The position numbers and the translations under genes were made by a program. A stretch of 64,000 nucleotides of DNA from positions 1 to 64,000 of the forward strand of contig DASTXR010000132.1 in assembly GCA_035765415.1 (NCBI GenBank), given 5' to 3'. The notes below the pieces were generated by a model. It worked only from the letters and a program-made list of their open reading frames with translations, was not told the origin of the DNA and did not search any database. Every line of letters starts with the position of its first letter. The stretch's first letter is position 1. Source of the stretch: CADEED01 sp035765415 (GTDB taxonomy: Bacteria; Pseudomonadota; Gammaproteobacteria; Steroidobacterales; Steroidobacteraceae). Below are positions 41,919 through 50,533 of the stretch, piece after piece.

Positions 41919-43337
41919 ATGGCCACAGGCAAGATTACCCAGATCATCGGCGCCGTCATCGACGTGGAATTCCCGCGCGAGTCGATCCCGAAAATCTACG
42001 AAGCGCTCAAGCTCAAGGACGTGGATCTCACGCTCGAAGTGCAGCAGCAGCTCGGCGACGGTGTCGTGCGCACGATCGCGATGGGCAGCTCCGGCGGCCT
42101 GAAGCGCGGTCTCGCGGTGGAGAGCACCGGCGCCGCCATCTCCGTACCGGTGGGCCAGGCCACGCTCGGCCGCATCATGGACGTGCTCGGCACGCCGCAG
42201 GACAACCGTGGCCCGGTCGCCGCGAAAGAGACGCTGCCGATTCACCGTCCGGCCCCGAGCTACGACGAACAGTCCGGCGGCCAGGACCTGCTGGTCACCG
42301 GCATCAAGGTGGTGGACCTGCTGGTGCCGTTCGCCAAGGGCGGCAAGATCGGACTGTTCGGTGGCGCCGGCGTGGGCAAGACCGTGACCATGCTGGAGTT
42401 CATCAACAACATCGCCAAGCAGTACTCGGGTCTGTCGGTGTTCGCCGGCGTCGGCGAGCGTACCCGCGAAGGCAACGACTTCTACCACGAGATGGCGGAG
42501 TCGGGCGTCATCGACCTCGAGAAGCTCGAGAACTCGAAAGTGGCGATGGTGTACGGCCAGATGAACGAGCCGCCGGGCAACCGCCTGCGCGTCGCGCTCA
42601 CCGGCCTCACGATGGCCGAATATTTCCGTGACGAGAAGCAGGCGAACGGCAAGGGCCGCGACGTGCTGTTCTTCGTCGACAACATCTACCGCTACACGCT
42701 GGCCGGCACCGAAGTGTCGGCGCTGCTCGGCCGCATGCCGTCGGCGGTGGGTTACCAGCCCACGCTCGCCGAAGAAATGGGCGTGCTGCAGGAGCGCATC
42801 ACGTCCACCAAGACCGGCTCGATCACCTCGATCCAGGCCGTGTACGTGCCCGCGGACGACCTGACCGACCCGTCACCCGCCACCACGTTCGCCCACCTCG
42901 ACGCCACCATCGTGTTGTCGCGCCAGGTCGCGGCGCTCGGCATCTACCCGGCGGTCGATCCGCTCGACTCCACCAGCCGCCAGCTCGATCCGCTGGTCGT
43001 CGGTGACGAGCACTACAACACCGCGCGCGGCGTTCAGGCCGTGCTGCAGCGTTACAAGGAACTGCAGGACATCATCGCGATCCTCGGCATGGACGAGCTC
43101 TCCGAAGAAGACAAGCAGACCGTGTTCCGCGCGCGCAAGGTGCGCAACTTCCTGTCGCAGCCGTTCAACGTCGCCAAGATCTTCACGGGCCAGGACGGCA
43201 AGATCGTCCCGCTGGCCGACACCATCCGCGGCTTCAAGGGCATCCTCGCCGGCGAATACGACCACCTGCCCGAGCAGGCGTTCTACATGGTGGGCGCCAT
43301 CGAGGAAGCGATCGAGAAGGCGAAGACGCTGAACTAA
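41919..43337 (+). CDS. atpD: ATP synthase F1 subunit beta
   Basis: The 472-residue catalytic subunit has the P-loop LFGGAGVGKTVTM, the catalytic Glu in GVGERTREGNDFY, LFFVDNIYRYTLAGTEVS and the C-terminal DELSEE loop. The gene is preceded by a short gap in which TAGTTAG occurs (41900). Confidence 0.98.
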   Translation: MATGKITQIIGAVIDVEFPRESIPKIYEALKLKDVDLTLEVQQQLGDGVVRTIAMGSSGGLKRGLAVESTGAAISVPVGQATLGRIMDVLGTPQDNRGPVAAKETLPIHRPAPSYDEQSGGQDLLVTGIKVVDLLVPFAKGGKIGLFGGAGVGKTVTMLEFINNIAKQYSGLSVFAGVGERTREGNDFYHEMAESGVIDLEKLENSKVAMVYGQMNEPPGNRLRVALTGLTMAEYFRDEKQANGKGRDVLFFVDNIYRYTLAGTEVSALLGRMPSAVGYQPTLAEEMGVLQERITSTKTGSITSIQAVYVPADDLTDPSPATTFAHLDATIVLSRQVAALGIYPAVDPLDSTSRQLDPLVVGDEHYNTARGVQAVLQRYKELQDIIAILGMDELSEEDKQTVFRARKVRNFLSQPFNVAKIFTGQDGKIVPLADTIRGFKGILAGEYDHLPEQAFYMVGAIEEAIEKAKTLN

Positions 43338-43348
43338 GGTAGATAGAC

Positions 43349-43774
43349 ATGGCCAACGCAAACACTATTCACGTCGACATCGTCAGCGCCGAGGGGGAAA
43401 TCTTCTCGGGCGCGGCGTCCATGGTGTTTGCGCCGGGTTCGCAGGGTGAGCTGGGCATCGCGCCACGCCATGCGCCGCTGCTCACCATGCTGAAGGCCGG
43501 TGAAGTGCGCGTGCAGACGCCGGACGGCGCCGAGCAGCACTTTTTCGTGGGTGGCGGTGCGCTGGAAGTCCAGCCGAACAAGATCACCGTGCTGGCGGAT
43601 ACCGCGCTGCGCGCCAAGGACCTCGACGAAGCCGCGGCATTGAGCGCGAGGCAGCGTGCCGAAGAAGCCCTGCGCGGCGCCACCGACAAGCTCGAACAGG
43701 CCGAAGCGATCCGCGAGCTCTCGCGCATGAACGAGCAGCTCAAGATGATCCAGAAGCTGCGCAAGGGCAAGTAG
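43349..43774 (+). CDS. atpC: ATP synthase F1 subunit epsilon
   Basis: The 141-residue protein has the beta-sandwich N-domain with HVDIVSAEGEIFSG and GELGIAPRHAPLLTML and a two-helix C-terminal domain that can inhibit the enzyme. It ends the operon. CCCGC-N10-GCGGG (43776-43795) follows the stop and may be a weak terminator hairpin. Confidence 0.97.
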   Translation: MANANTIHVDIVSAEGEIFSGAASMVFAPGSQGELGIAPRHAPLLTMLKAGEVRVQTPDGAEQHFFVGGGALEVQPNKITVLADTALRAKDLDEAAALSARQRAEEALRGATDKLEQAEAIRELSRMNEQLKMIQKLRKGK

Positions 43775-43775
43775 C

Positions 43776-43799
43776 CCCGCAGCCCGAAACGCGGGTGTT
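43776..43799 (+). terminator. Possible weak terminator after atpC
   Basis: CCCGC and GCGGG flank a 10-nt loop directly after the atpC stop and are followed by TGTTC. The T-run is poor, so this may be only a pause or 3'-end stabilising hairpin. Confidence 0.35.
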
Positions 43800-43848
43800 C
43801 CCCTGATGCCGCCCGGCCCGGGCGTGGCGTTAGAGTCCCGACGACCGC

Positions 43849-44244
43849 ATGAGCACGCTCAAGAATTTCGAACAGGCAGGCCGTCGCGGTTTCTATCGAC
43901 CCGTGGGCGTGATGACGTTCGACCAGGCCGTGGAAATCGTCGGCGAGGGAATGCGGCATGCACGTTCGCTCGAGCTCGTGGACCTGCTGGTGAACACCGG
44001 CGGCCTCACCGGGTTTCCACCGCCGGATGTCTTCGCCCGCTATTCGCTCGCCCTCAAGTGGGCCCAGAGTGCCGGCGCGTCGCTGCGCGTGGCGCTGGTG
44101 GCCCGCGCGGAACTCATCGACCCGGAGAAGATCGGCTTGCTCATGGCCCAGAATCGCGGCGTCGCCGGCGATGTCTTCACCAGCGAGGCAGCGGCGGTCG
44201 CCTGGCTCGATGCGCGCGTCGGCGTGGCTGCGACTAAACCCTAA
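43849..44244 (+). CDS. Hypothetical protein, possibly STAS/SpoIIAA-like fold
   Basis: The 131-residue soluble protein begins ...RRGFYRPVGVMTFDQAVEIVGEGM and ends with an alpha/beta pattern of the form EAAAVAWLDARV, which is usual at the end of SpoIIAA-like STAS domains. Family assignment is tentative. There is no clear partner gene; it lies 74 bp after atpC. Confidence 0.65.
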   Translation: MSTLKNFEQAGRRGFYRPVGVMTFDQAVEIVGEGMRHARSLELVDLLVNTGGLTGFPPPDVFARYSLALKWAQSAGASLRVALVARAELIDPEKIGLLMAQNRGVAGDVFTSEAAAVAWLDARVGVAATKP

Positions 44245-44271
44245 GTCCGCGACGTAGTGCGACGATAAGTA

Positions 44272-44337
44272 CTTTCCCCGGAAGCGCCCGCGCGCGCCGG
44301 ACCCGGCGTACATTAGTTAGCCGGGCATCGGGGAAAG
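44272..44337 (+). promoter_or_regulatory. Inverted repeat that could sequester the ribosome-binding site
   Basis: CTTTCCCCG (44272-44280) is the exact reverse complement of CGGGGAAAG (44329-44337). The second arm contains the GGGGAAAG ribosome-binding site, 3 nt before the ATG at 44341. A smaller GC hairpin, CGCCGG-AC-CCGGCG, lies inside. If transcribed, the leader could hide the ribosome-binding site. A regulator or ligand is unknown. Confidence 0.5.
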
Positions 44338-44340
44338 ATC

Positions 44341-44853
44341 ATGGAAGCAATCAACCAGCTCGAACGAAGCTACTTCCTGCTGAAGTCCGGCGGCGGCGAC
44401 TACCGCGAATGCATCGAGTGGGCACTCGACCGGCTGCGCCGCGACGAGGAAGACGATGACACCGACATCGCGCTGCTGGCCGCATCCCACACGCCCGTGG
44501 AAGCGCTGACCATCGCCGAGGTGGTCATCGAGCGATACAGCGGTTACCAGGCGCTGGATGCGCAGCTCGCCGCGGGAAAATACCTCGTGGCGCTCAGGCA
44601 CGACTATCTTCGCGGCATCGAGACTGTTCAAACGCTCGAACCCAAGCTGCGCGCCCTCTGCGAACGGTTGCGCTTCCCGGCCTGGCTGCGGGTCCTGTGC
44701 CGCAACTGCCGGTACGCCAACGAAGCGAGTGACCATCGCGATCTGTTCGACAAGGAATTCGCCTACCTCGCGCGCCTCTGGGCGGTGGCCACGAGCCGCC
44801 TGCAGTTCGAATCGCGATACAAGGGGGTCATCTCCTCGCGCCACGACCTGTAG
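44341..44853 (+). CDS. Hypothetical helical protein
   Basis: The 170-residue protein is mainly alpha-helical and rich in charged residues, with an acidic patch RRDEEDDDTD. It contains two Cys in RVLCRNCRY. No signal peptide or membrane segment is present and I do not recognise the family. The ribosome-binding site GGGGAAAG is strong but lies in an inverted repeat. Confidence 0.7.
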   Translation: MEAINQLERSYFLLKSGGGDYRECIEWALDRLRRDEEDDDTDIALLAASHTPVEALTIAEVVIERYSGYQALDAQLAAGKYLVALRHDYLRGIETVQTLEPKLRALCERLRFPAWLRVLCRNCRYANEASDHRDLFDKEFAYLARLWAVATSRLQFESRYKGVISSRHDL

Positions 44854-44898
44854 CGGTCGTTCGTTGCGCCGCCGCGCGCGACGCGCGAGCATGCGGCC

Positions 44899-45564
44899 AT
44901 GGCGCCCCCTGGCGAAACAATTCCCGCTGGACCGTTCTCCGACTGGCTGCGCTCCATGCGTGCGGCGCTCGCGGGCAGCACCGGCATGGACGTGGCTTGC
45001 GGCAACTGCCGCGGCTGCTGCACCTCGTCCTACTTCATCAAGGTGCGCGCGCATGAAAAGGCCGCGCTCGAGCAGATAGGCGCCGACAACCTGCGGCCCG
45101 CGCCCGGTGACGGCGACGGCAGCATGCTCATGGGCTACGACACGCGCGGCCATTGCCTCATGTTCGCGAACGGCGTCTGTTCCATCTACTCGCATCGGCC
45201 CGAAACCTGTCGCACCTACGACTGCCGGGTATTCACCGCCGCCGGCATGAACGCCGGGCCGGACAAGAGCGAGATCAACGACCGCATCGCGAGCTGGCGC
45301 TTCGAGTATCCCAGCGCACGCGACCTCGACGAACATCGCGCCGTCACCGCGGCGGCGAACTACATCCGGCAGCACGTGATCCGCTTTCCCGGCGGCCGCG
45401 TACCTTCGCGCCCCAGCGAAGTCGCGGTGCTGGCCGTGAAGACCTACGAAGTGTTTCTCGACCCCCCGCCGTCGGACGCGGAAATCGCAGCCGCCATCAT
45501 CGCCACCAGCCGCGATTTCGACCGGCAAGCCCATCGACAGGAGAAAGCCGAATGTATGGATTGA
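44899..45564 (+). CDS. YkgJ family cysteine-cluster protein
   Basis: The 221-residue protein has the YkgJ (CxxCxxCC) pattern: CGNCRGCC near residue 35, then CLMFANGVCSIYSHRPETC and YDCR. The eight Cys probably bind zinc or an iron-sulfur cluster. Biochemical role is unknown. The next gene overlaps its 3' end by 13 bp and is likely coupled. Confidence 0.88.
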   Translation: MAPPGETIPAGPFSDWLRSMRAALAGSTGMDVACGNCRGCCTSSYFIKVRAHEKAALEQIGADNLRPAPGDGDGSMLMGYDTRGHCLMFANGVCSIYSHRPETCRTYDCRVFTAAGMNAGPDKSEINDRIASWRFEYPSARDLDEHRAVTAAANYIRQHVIRFPGGRVPSRPSEVAVLAVKTYEVFLDPPPSDAEIAAAIIATSRDFDRQAHRQEKAECMD

Positions 45565-45848
45565 TAGGCAAGATGACCGCGGTACCCGGAAAGCGCGACG
45601 AGCTGCTCTGGATCCTGCTCGGCGGCGTGGCAGAAATGCCTGGCTGCCTGAGTTACGTGGTGGCGCGCGATCCGGCCGATGCCGATGCAATCTGGATTAC
45701 CGAAGTGTGGGATAGCGAAGCGAGCCACAAGGCATCGCTGTCGCTGTCGGCGGTGCAGACTTCGATCAGGAGCGCGATGCCGCTGATCGCGAAATTCAAC
45801 GAACACATCAGGACCGAGCCCGTGGGTGGCCACGGCATCAAGCGTTAG
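45552..45848 (+). CDS. ABM-domain (antibiotic biosynthesis monooxygenase-like) protein
   Basis: AGGAG 9 nt upstream supports the ATG at 45552, inside the end of the YkgJ gene. The 98-residue protein is a single dimeric alpha/beta-barrel domain: YGLIGKMTAVPGKRDELLWI, MPGCLSYVV, WITEVWDSEASHKASL. It may be a small monooxygenase or just the fold. Confidence 0.87.
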   Translation: MYGLIGKMTAVPGKRDELLWILLGGVAEMPGCLSYVVARDPADADAIWITEVWDSEASHKASLSLSAVQTSIRSAMPLIAKFNEHIRTEPVGGHGIKR

Positions 45849-45856
45849 CAACACCC

Positions 45857-46402
45857 ATGCCTCGCTACGTCGCGCTGTTCCGCGGCATCAACGTCGGCAA
45901 GGCCAAGCGCATCGCCATGGGCGATCTGCGTGTGTTGCTCGCCAGGCTGGGATACACCGACGTGCAGACGCTGCTCAACAGCGGCAACGCCGTGTTCACG
46001 GGTGCGGCGGAGCCCGCCGGCAAGCACTCGGACCGCATACGTCAGGCGGTGCTCAGGAAAATGGGCGTCGATGCGCTGGTCATCGTGAAGTCCGCGAGCG
46101 ACGTGGCGGCAATCGTCAAAGGCAACGAACTCGGCGGCATCGCCCACGATCCATCGCGTCTGCTCGTCGCCATGACCAGCGATGGCAAGGCGCTCACCGC
46201 CGTCAGGGCGCTGGCCAGCGCCGATTGGGGCAACGAGAAGATTCATGTCGGCAAACACGCGGCGTACCTGTGGTGCGCCGATGGCATTCTCGAAAGCAAG
46301 GCGATCGAGGCGTTGCTGAAGGGTCTCAAGGGCACCGGCACCACGCGCAACTGGGCCACGCTCAACAAGATTCACGCGCTCATGAGCAAGAGCGGGGGAT
46401 GA
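45857..46402 (+). CDS. DUF1697 family protein
   Basis: The 181-residue protein opens with the DUF1697 motif YVALFRGINVGKAKRIAM and contains LLNSGNAVFTG and a C-terminal TTRNWATLNKI segment, all typical. The function is unknown; the fold resembles a pair of ferredoxin-like domains. It follows the ABM gene by 8 bp. Confidence 0.9.
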   Translation: MPRYVALFRGINVGKAKRIAMGDLRVLLARLGYTDVQTLLNSGNAVFTGAAEPAGKHSDRIRQAVLRKMGVDALVIVKSASDVAAIVKGNELGGIAHDPSRLLVAMTSDGKALTAVRALASADWGNEKIHVGKHAAYLWCADGILESKAIEALLKGLKGTGTTRNWATLNKIHALMSKSGG

Positions 46403-46600
46403 AGGCGCGCGCCGTGCGGGGGCCCTGCCGGGTGCCGGCGCGCACCGGTTCCGGGCGGGCGCAGGGCACTCGCGTGCTCTAGCAAGGTGGGCGACGGGCG
46501 GTAGATAGCGGCGGACGGCCGGCCAGAACCCGACGAGCGGCCTTTATCGCCCGACAATCGACATGCCACTGCAAAGATTCCGCGGGTATATTTCCGTCCC
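46403..46600. other. 198-bp gap without a recognised gene
   Basis: The first half is extremely GC-rich with repeated GCGCGC/CCGG blocks that could fold. It includes TAGATAG at 46502. No RNA family was recognised. The promoter for the following small gene may be in the AT-richer last 40 bp (GGGTATATTTCC). Confidence 0.35.
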
Positions 46601-46819
46601 ATGAGCCCCGGAAACGACAACCAGGTCGATTGGACTGCTGCCGCAACCCCGGCGGGCGAGGGTGTTCTGCCCAGCCTGTCGCGCAAGGCAAAGCCGCGGG
46701 AAGTGCCCCAGACCAGGCGCCATGTCATGGACACGCTGCTGGGCGAGAACAATCTCTCGGCTTTCGATACCGGCGGCAACGATCCTTACAACGCCACCGG
46801 CAGGCAGTTCCGCCGCTGA
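46601..46819 (+). CDS. Small hypothetical protein with DPYN motif
   Basis: The 72-residue polypeptide is hydrophilic, with no Cys and one His. It ends with LSAFDTGGNDPYNATGRQF, a compact polar motif that looks conserved in style. There is no strong ribosome-binding site. It sits just before glmU. It is reported because the frame is well placed on the strand and in the gap, but it could be non-coding. Confidence 0.5.
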   Translation: MSPGNDNQVDWTAAATPAGEGVLPSLSRKAKPREVPQTRRHVMDTLLGENNLSAFDTGGNDPYNATGRQFRR

Positions 46820-46865
46820 TTTCGCGTTGTTCATTGTTGGTGAGGCCGCTTAAACTCGCAGCCTC

Positions 46866-48230
46866 ATGAAACTCGCCGTTGTGATTCTCGCTGCCGGTCA
46901 GGGCAAGCGAATGAAGTCCGATCTTCCCAAGGTTCTGCAACCGCTCGCCGGCGTTCCGCTGCTCGGCCATGTGGTTAGCCGCGCCCGCGCGCTGAATCCC
47001 TCGTCCATGCACGTGGTGTATGGCCACGGAGGTGACGCCGTCCGCGAATCGCTGGCGAAGGAGAACCTCCAGTGGGCACTGCAGGCCGAACAGCTCGGCA
47101 CCGGCCACGCGGTGGCGCAAGCCATGCCCAATGTCGCCGACGATGAACTGGTGCTGGTGCTATACGGCGACGTGCCGCTGATCCGCGCCGACACCCTGCG
47201 TCAGCTCATCGACGCCGCGGGGGCGAAGGCCATGAGCCTGCTCACCGTGATGCTCGAGAATCCCGCGGGTTATGGCCGCATCGTCCGCAAACGCGGCGCC
47301 ATCCAGAAAATCGTCGAGCAGAAGGACGCCAGCAAGGCGCAACTCAGGATCCGCGAAGGCAACAGCGGCATCATGGCCGTGCCGGCCAAACTACTTCGCC
47401 GGTGGCTCGGCAAGCTCGGCAACTCCAACGCGCAGGGCGAGTACTACCTCACCGACGTCATCGCCATGGCGGTGAAAGACAAGGTGAAGGTGACGCCGCT
47501 CATCGCGCCCACCGTGGCCGAGGTGCTCGGCGTCAACGACAAGGCGCAGCTCGCGGAGCTCGAAGCGCTCTATCGCGCCGAGCGCGCGAAGGAACTCATG
47601 ATCGCCGGCGCCACGCTCGCGGATCCCGCCCGCATCGATATCCGTGGCGAGGTCAGCCTGGGCCGCGATGTCTTCATCGACGCGAACGTGCTGCTCGAAG
47701 GCAAGGTCTCGCTCGGCGACCGCGTGCGCATCGGGCCGAATACGGTGCTGCGCGATGTGTCCATCGGCGCCGACACGGTGATTCATCCGAATTCCGTGCT
47801 CGAGCAGAGCGAGCTCGGCACCGGGTGCATCATCGGCCCCTACGCGCGTGTGCGGCCGGGCTCGAAACTGGGGCGGAACGTGCACGTCGGCAACTTCGTC
47901 GAGCTCAAGAAAACCGTCATCGCCGACGGCAGCAAGGCCAATCACCTCACCTACCTGGGTGATGCGGTCATCGGCAAAGGCGTGAACATCGGCGCGGGCA
48001 CCATCACCTGCAACTACGATGGCGTGAACAAGTCCACCACCACCATCGAAGACGGCGCGTTCATCGGTTCCGGCAACATGCTGGTGGCGCCGGTGCGCAT
48101 CGGCAAGGACGCCACCACGGGCGCGGGCAGCACCATCACCAAGGACGCGCCCGACGGGCGGCTCACGCTCGCGCGTGGCAAGCAGATGACTCTCGAGAGC
48201 TGGAAGCGCCCGCAAAAAAAGCCGAAGTAA
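46866..48230 (+). CDS. glmU: Bifunctional GlcNAc-1-P uridyltransferase / GlcN-1-P acetyltransferase
   Basis: The 454-residue protein has the nucleotidyltransferase motif LAAGQGKRMKSDLPKVL at the N-terminus and a left-handed beta-helix acetyltransferase domain from about residue 250, with GPYARVRPGSKL, KANHLTYLGDAVIG and NIGAGTITCNYDG. It makes UDP-GlcNAc for peptidoglycan and LPS. glmS, the first step, is 5.3 kb downstream with many accessory genes between. Confidence 0.97.
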   Translation: MKLAVVILAAGQGKRMKSDLPKVLQPLAGVPLLGHVVSRARALNPSSMHVVYGHGGDAVRESLAKENLQWALQAEQLGTGHAVAQAMPNVADDELVLVLYGDVPLIRADTLRQLIDAAGAKAMSLLTVMLENPAGYGRIVRKRGAIQKIVEQKDASKAQLRIREGNSGIMAVPAKLLRRWLGKLGNSNAQGEYYLTDVIAMAVKDKVKVTPLIAPTVAEVLGVNDKAQLAELEALYRAERAKELMIAGATLADPARIDIRGEVSLGRDVFIDANVLLEGKVSLGDRVRIGPNTVLRDVSIGADTVIHPNSVLEQSELGTGCIIGPYARVRPGSKLGRNVHVGNFVELKKTVIADGSKANHLTYLGDAVIGKGVNIGAGTITCNYDGVNKSTTTIEDGAFIGSGNMLVAPVRIGKDATTGAGSTITKDAPDGRLTLARGKQMTLESWKRPQKKPK

Positions 48231-48234
48231 ACGC

Positions 48235-48978
48235 ATGGGGCTGGTGCGAATATTCGACCCGCGGACCGCATCCGAAGCGGCCGTGGTGGTCGCGATGTTG
48301 CGGGCCCACGAGATCCCTGCCTATCTACACAACGGCTACCTGGCCGGCGTGCTGCCGGGCGTCATGATCGATGCGTACAACAGCCAGAGCGTCATGGTGC
48401 CGGAGGAATGCGCCGCGGATGCGCTCGAGCTGGTGGTGAACTTTCGCACCGCTCCATCACCCGCGGGCCACACCTCGGTGGTGCGAAACGCGCTCGAAAT
48501 GCTGCTGTTCGGCTGGTTCGTGCCTTCGCACCACCGGCCTCACCGAAACGGGAAAAGGCTCGCGCGGTTCGTGGCATTACACGAGCTCGGCGAGTCGGAA
48601 TGCGCGTCGTTTCCCGCGCCCACCTTCGCCGTGATGATTGCCCGAAGCCCGCAAGGCGTGGTGCTGGTTTACAACCTCTATAGAAAGGTGTGGGAGTTGC
48701 CGGGCGGGCTCATCGATTCCGGCGAGTCGGCACGCGAAGCGGCCGTGCGCGAGCTCGCCGAGGAGGCGGGTTGCACCGCCCGCAACATCGCCTGGCTGGG
48801 CCTCGTGGAAGTCGCCGACGCAACGGGGCATGTGGGTGCGGTGTTCGCCTGCGAGGTCGACATGCCGCCCGAGGATTTCAGCAACGAGGAGATCGGCGCC
48901 GTCCGCGTGGTGCGGTCCGACAGCCGCCCGCGGCCGATGGGTGAAAGCGACGCGGCGCTGCTGAACAGATTTGGCTGA
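48235..48978 (+). CDS. DUF2007-NUDIX fusion protein
   Basis: The 247-residue protein has an N-terminal DUF2007-like domain (residues 1-75, LVRIFDPRTASEAAVVVAML and VMVPEECAADALELV). A C-terminal NUDIX domain (about 125-235) follows with the Nudix box GGLIDSGESAREAAVRELAEE plus AG, matching GX5EX7REUXEEXGU. The NUDIX part should hydrolyse a nucleoside-diphosphate-linked substrate; the DUF2007 part may sense a ligand. It starts 4 bp after glmU, so it may share its transcript. Confidence 0.85.
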   Translation: MGLVRIFDPRTASEAAVVVAMLRAHEIPAYLHNGYLAGVLPGVMIDAYNSQSVMVPEECAADALELVVNFRTAPSPAGHTSVVRNALEMLLFGWFVPSHHRPHRNGKRLARFVALHELGESECASFPAPTFAVMIARSPQGVVLVYNLYRKVWELPGGLIDSGESAREAAVRELAEEAGCTARNIAWLGLVEVADATGHVGAVFACEVDMPPEDFSNEEIGAVRVVRSDSRPRPMGESDAALLNRFG

Positions 48979-48989
48979 GGGCTGGCACA

Positions 48990-49499
48990 ATGCCGCTCAT
49001 GAAACGCATTCTTCTCGCGGCATGCGCGGCGATCGCAGCCACCGCCACGGCGGCCTCGAGCTGGTGCCTGGGGCTGAGTGGCCTCGGGCCCATCCGGGCA
49101 GGCATGTCCGTGGAGCAGGTGATGCGGCTCGCGGATTTTTCCGGCATGGAGCGCAAGAGCGCCGCCGGCGAATGCTGGTACCTGAATTATCGCGGCGGTA
49201 GTTCGGCCTTCGATCTCATGATCATCGGCGGCGTGGTCGCGCGCCTGGAGCTGAAGGGCGACAGCCGGCTGCACACGCTCGGCGGCGCGCGCATCGGCAC
49301 CAGCGAAGACGAGCTGAAGACCCTCTACGGCACGCGGCTCGACGTTCAGCCGCACAAGTACGACACGAATGGGCACACCATCACGCTGAAGTCTTCCGGC
49401 GGCGACTACGGCCTGCGTTTCGAGACGTCGGGTGGCAAGGTCACGGCGATCCAGGCGGGCCCGTGGGAGCATCTCCACTACGTGGAAGGTTGTGGTTAA
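48990..49499 (+). CDS. Hypothetical secreted protein
   Basis: From 48990 the product is 169 residues; an ATG at 48999 gives the more typical signal peptide MKRILLAACAAIAATATAAS. The mature domain contains IRAGMSVEQVMRLADF and LHTLGGARIGTSEDELKTLYG, the 'GM(S/T)xxEV' pattern of SmpA/OmlA- or BLIP-like small periplasmic domains. Two Cys are present (C26 and near C-terminus). Function unknown. Confidence 0.75.
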   Translation: MPLMKRILLAACAAIAATATAASSWCLGLSGLGPIRAGMSVEQVMRLADFSGMERKSAAGECWYLNYRGGSSAFDLMIIGGVVARLELKGDSRLHTLGGARIGTSEDELKTLYGTRLDVQPHKYDTNGHTITLKSSGGDYGLRFETSGGKVTAIQAGPWEHLHYVEGCG

Positions 49500-50038
49500 C
49501 AACCTCTTCAGCGGCAACGGCGTTGCCTGAAACCGCGCTCATCTGTCGGGTGCCGGAAGCGGAGCGTTACATCGCGCATCTTCGCCAGCGGTTCGATCCG
49601 TCCGCGCGGCGCAACGTGCCCGCGCACGTCACGATTCTCTACCCCTTCATGGCGCCGCCGCTCGTCGATGACGACGTGCTGGCCACGCTCGCAGCCATCG
49701 CGCGCTCCGTGCCGTGTTTCAGTTATCGCCTCGCGAAGACCGAGCGCTTTCCCGTGGCGCTGTACCTGGCGCCCGATCCCGGTGAACCATTCTCCGCGCT
49801 CACCGACGGCGTCTTCCGCGCGTTTCCCGACTACCCGCCGTTCGACGGCAAGTTCGATTCCGTGGTGCCGCATGTCACGGTGGCTCACGGCGATGAGCCG
49901 CTGCTGTGCGAAATCGAAGTGGAACTGCGCATTGCACTGCCGGGAGCCGGAGTTCAGGCGAGCTGCTCCGAGCTGGTGCTCATCGAAAACTCGAGCGGAC
50001 GGTGGGAACAGATGCACGTTTTCGCGCTCGGTACGTAA
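49463..50038 (+). CDS. 2'-5' RNA ligase family (2H phosphoesterase) protein
   Basis: The two 2H motifs are present: HVTILYPF and HVTVAHGD, about 80 residues apart, as in LigT-like phosphoesterases. The start is uncertain: the ATG at 49463 overlaps the previous gene by 37 bp, while TTG codons at 49493 or 49523 give 181 or 171 residues. These enzymes act on cyclic phosphodiester or 2'-5' RNA ends. Confidence 0.85.
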   Translation: MGASPLRGRLWLTTSSAATALPETALICRVPEAERYIAHLRQRFDPSARRNVPAHVTILYPFMAPPLVDDDVLATLAAIARSVPCFSYRLAKTERFPVALYLAPDPGEPFSALTDGVFRAFPDYPPFDGKFDSVVPHVTVAHGDEPLLCEIEVELRIALPGAGVQASCSELVLIENSSGRWEQMHVFALGT

Positions 50039-50047
50039 ACTCGACCC

Positions 50048-50530
50048 GTGAAAATCGAGATCACGGAGCGGCAGCCGGTCAACGTGGCCTGTCTCCGTTA
50101 CACCGGCCCGCCCGGCGAGCCGCTCGGACGTTTCTGGCGTGGACCGTTCGCGGCCTGGCTCGCGGAGTTCGGCATGCTCGACTGTCCGAGATACGGTGTC
50201 TCGCTCGACAGCGCCATCAATACGCCGCCCGAGAAACGCCGGTACGACGCCTGCGTGGAAATTCCGCGCGGCATCACGCTGCCCGGCGCCGGTGAGGCCA
50301 CGATCGCCGGAGGCCGCCACGCCGTCACGCACTTCAAGGGCACCGCCGCCGAGATCGGCGCGGCCTGGGGCGAATTCATCGGCGCCACGCTCGGCGATCC
50401 CGCGAATCGCATCGATCCGGCGCGGCATCCGTTCGAGCACTATCCGCGAGGCGCGCCGTTCGATGCGAAGACCGGCGTGTTCGCCTGCGAGCTGCTGTTG
50501 CCGCTCGCGGATCCGGTTCGCGGTAGTTAG
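50048..50530 (+). CDS. GyrI-like small-molecule-binding protein
   Basis: The 160-residue protein starts with GTG. It consists of one GyrI/AraC effector-binding domain: ITERQPVNVACLRYTGP at the start, RYDACVEIPRGITLPG in the centre and GGRHAVTHFKGTAAEI before the end. Stand-alone members bind or hydrolyse hydrophobic compounds or protect gyrase. No DNA-binding domain is attached. Confidence 0.85.
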   Translation: MKIEITERQPVNVACLRYTGPPGEPLGRFWRGPFAAWLAEFGMLDCPRYGVSLDSAINTPPEKRRYDACVEIPRGITLPGAGEATIAGGRHAVTHFKGTAAEIGAAWGEFIGATLGDPANRIDPARHPFEHYPRGAPFDAKTGVFACELLLPLADPVRGS

Positions 50531-50533
50531 CCG

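Noticed and set aside
32800..44000. oriC near the rsmG-par-atp block
   Set aside because: No cluster of DnaA boxes or AT-rich unwinding region was seen; mnmG and dnaA are absent.
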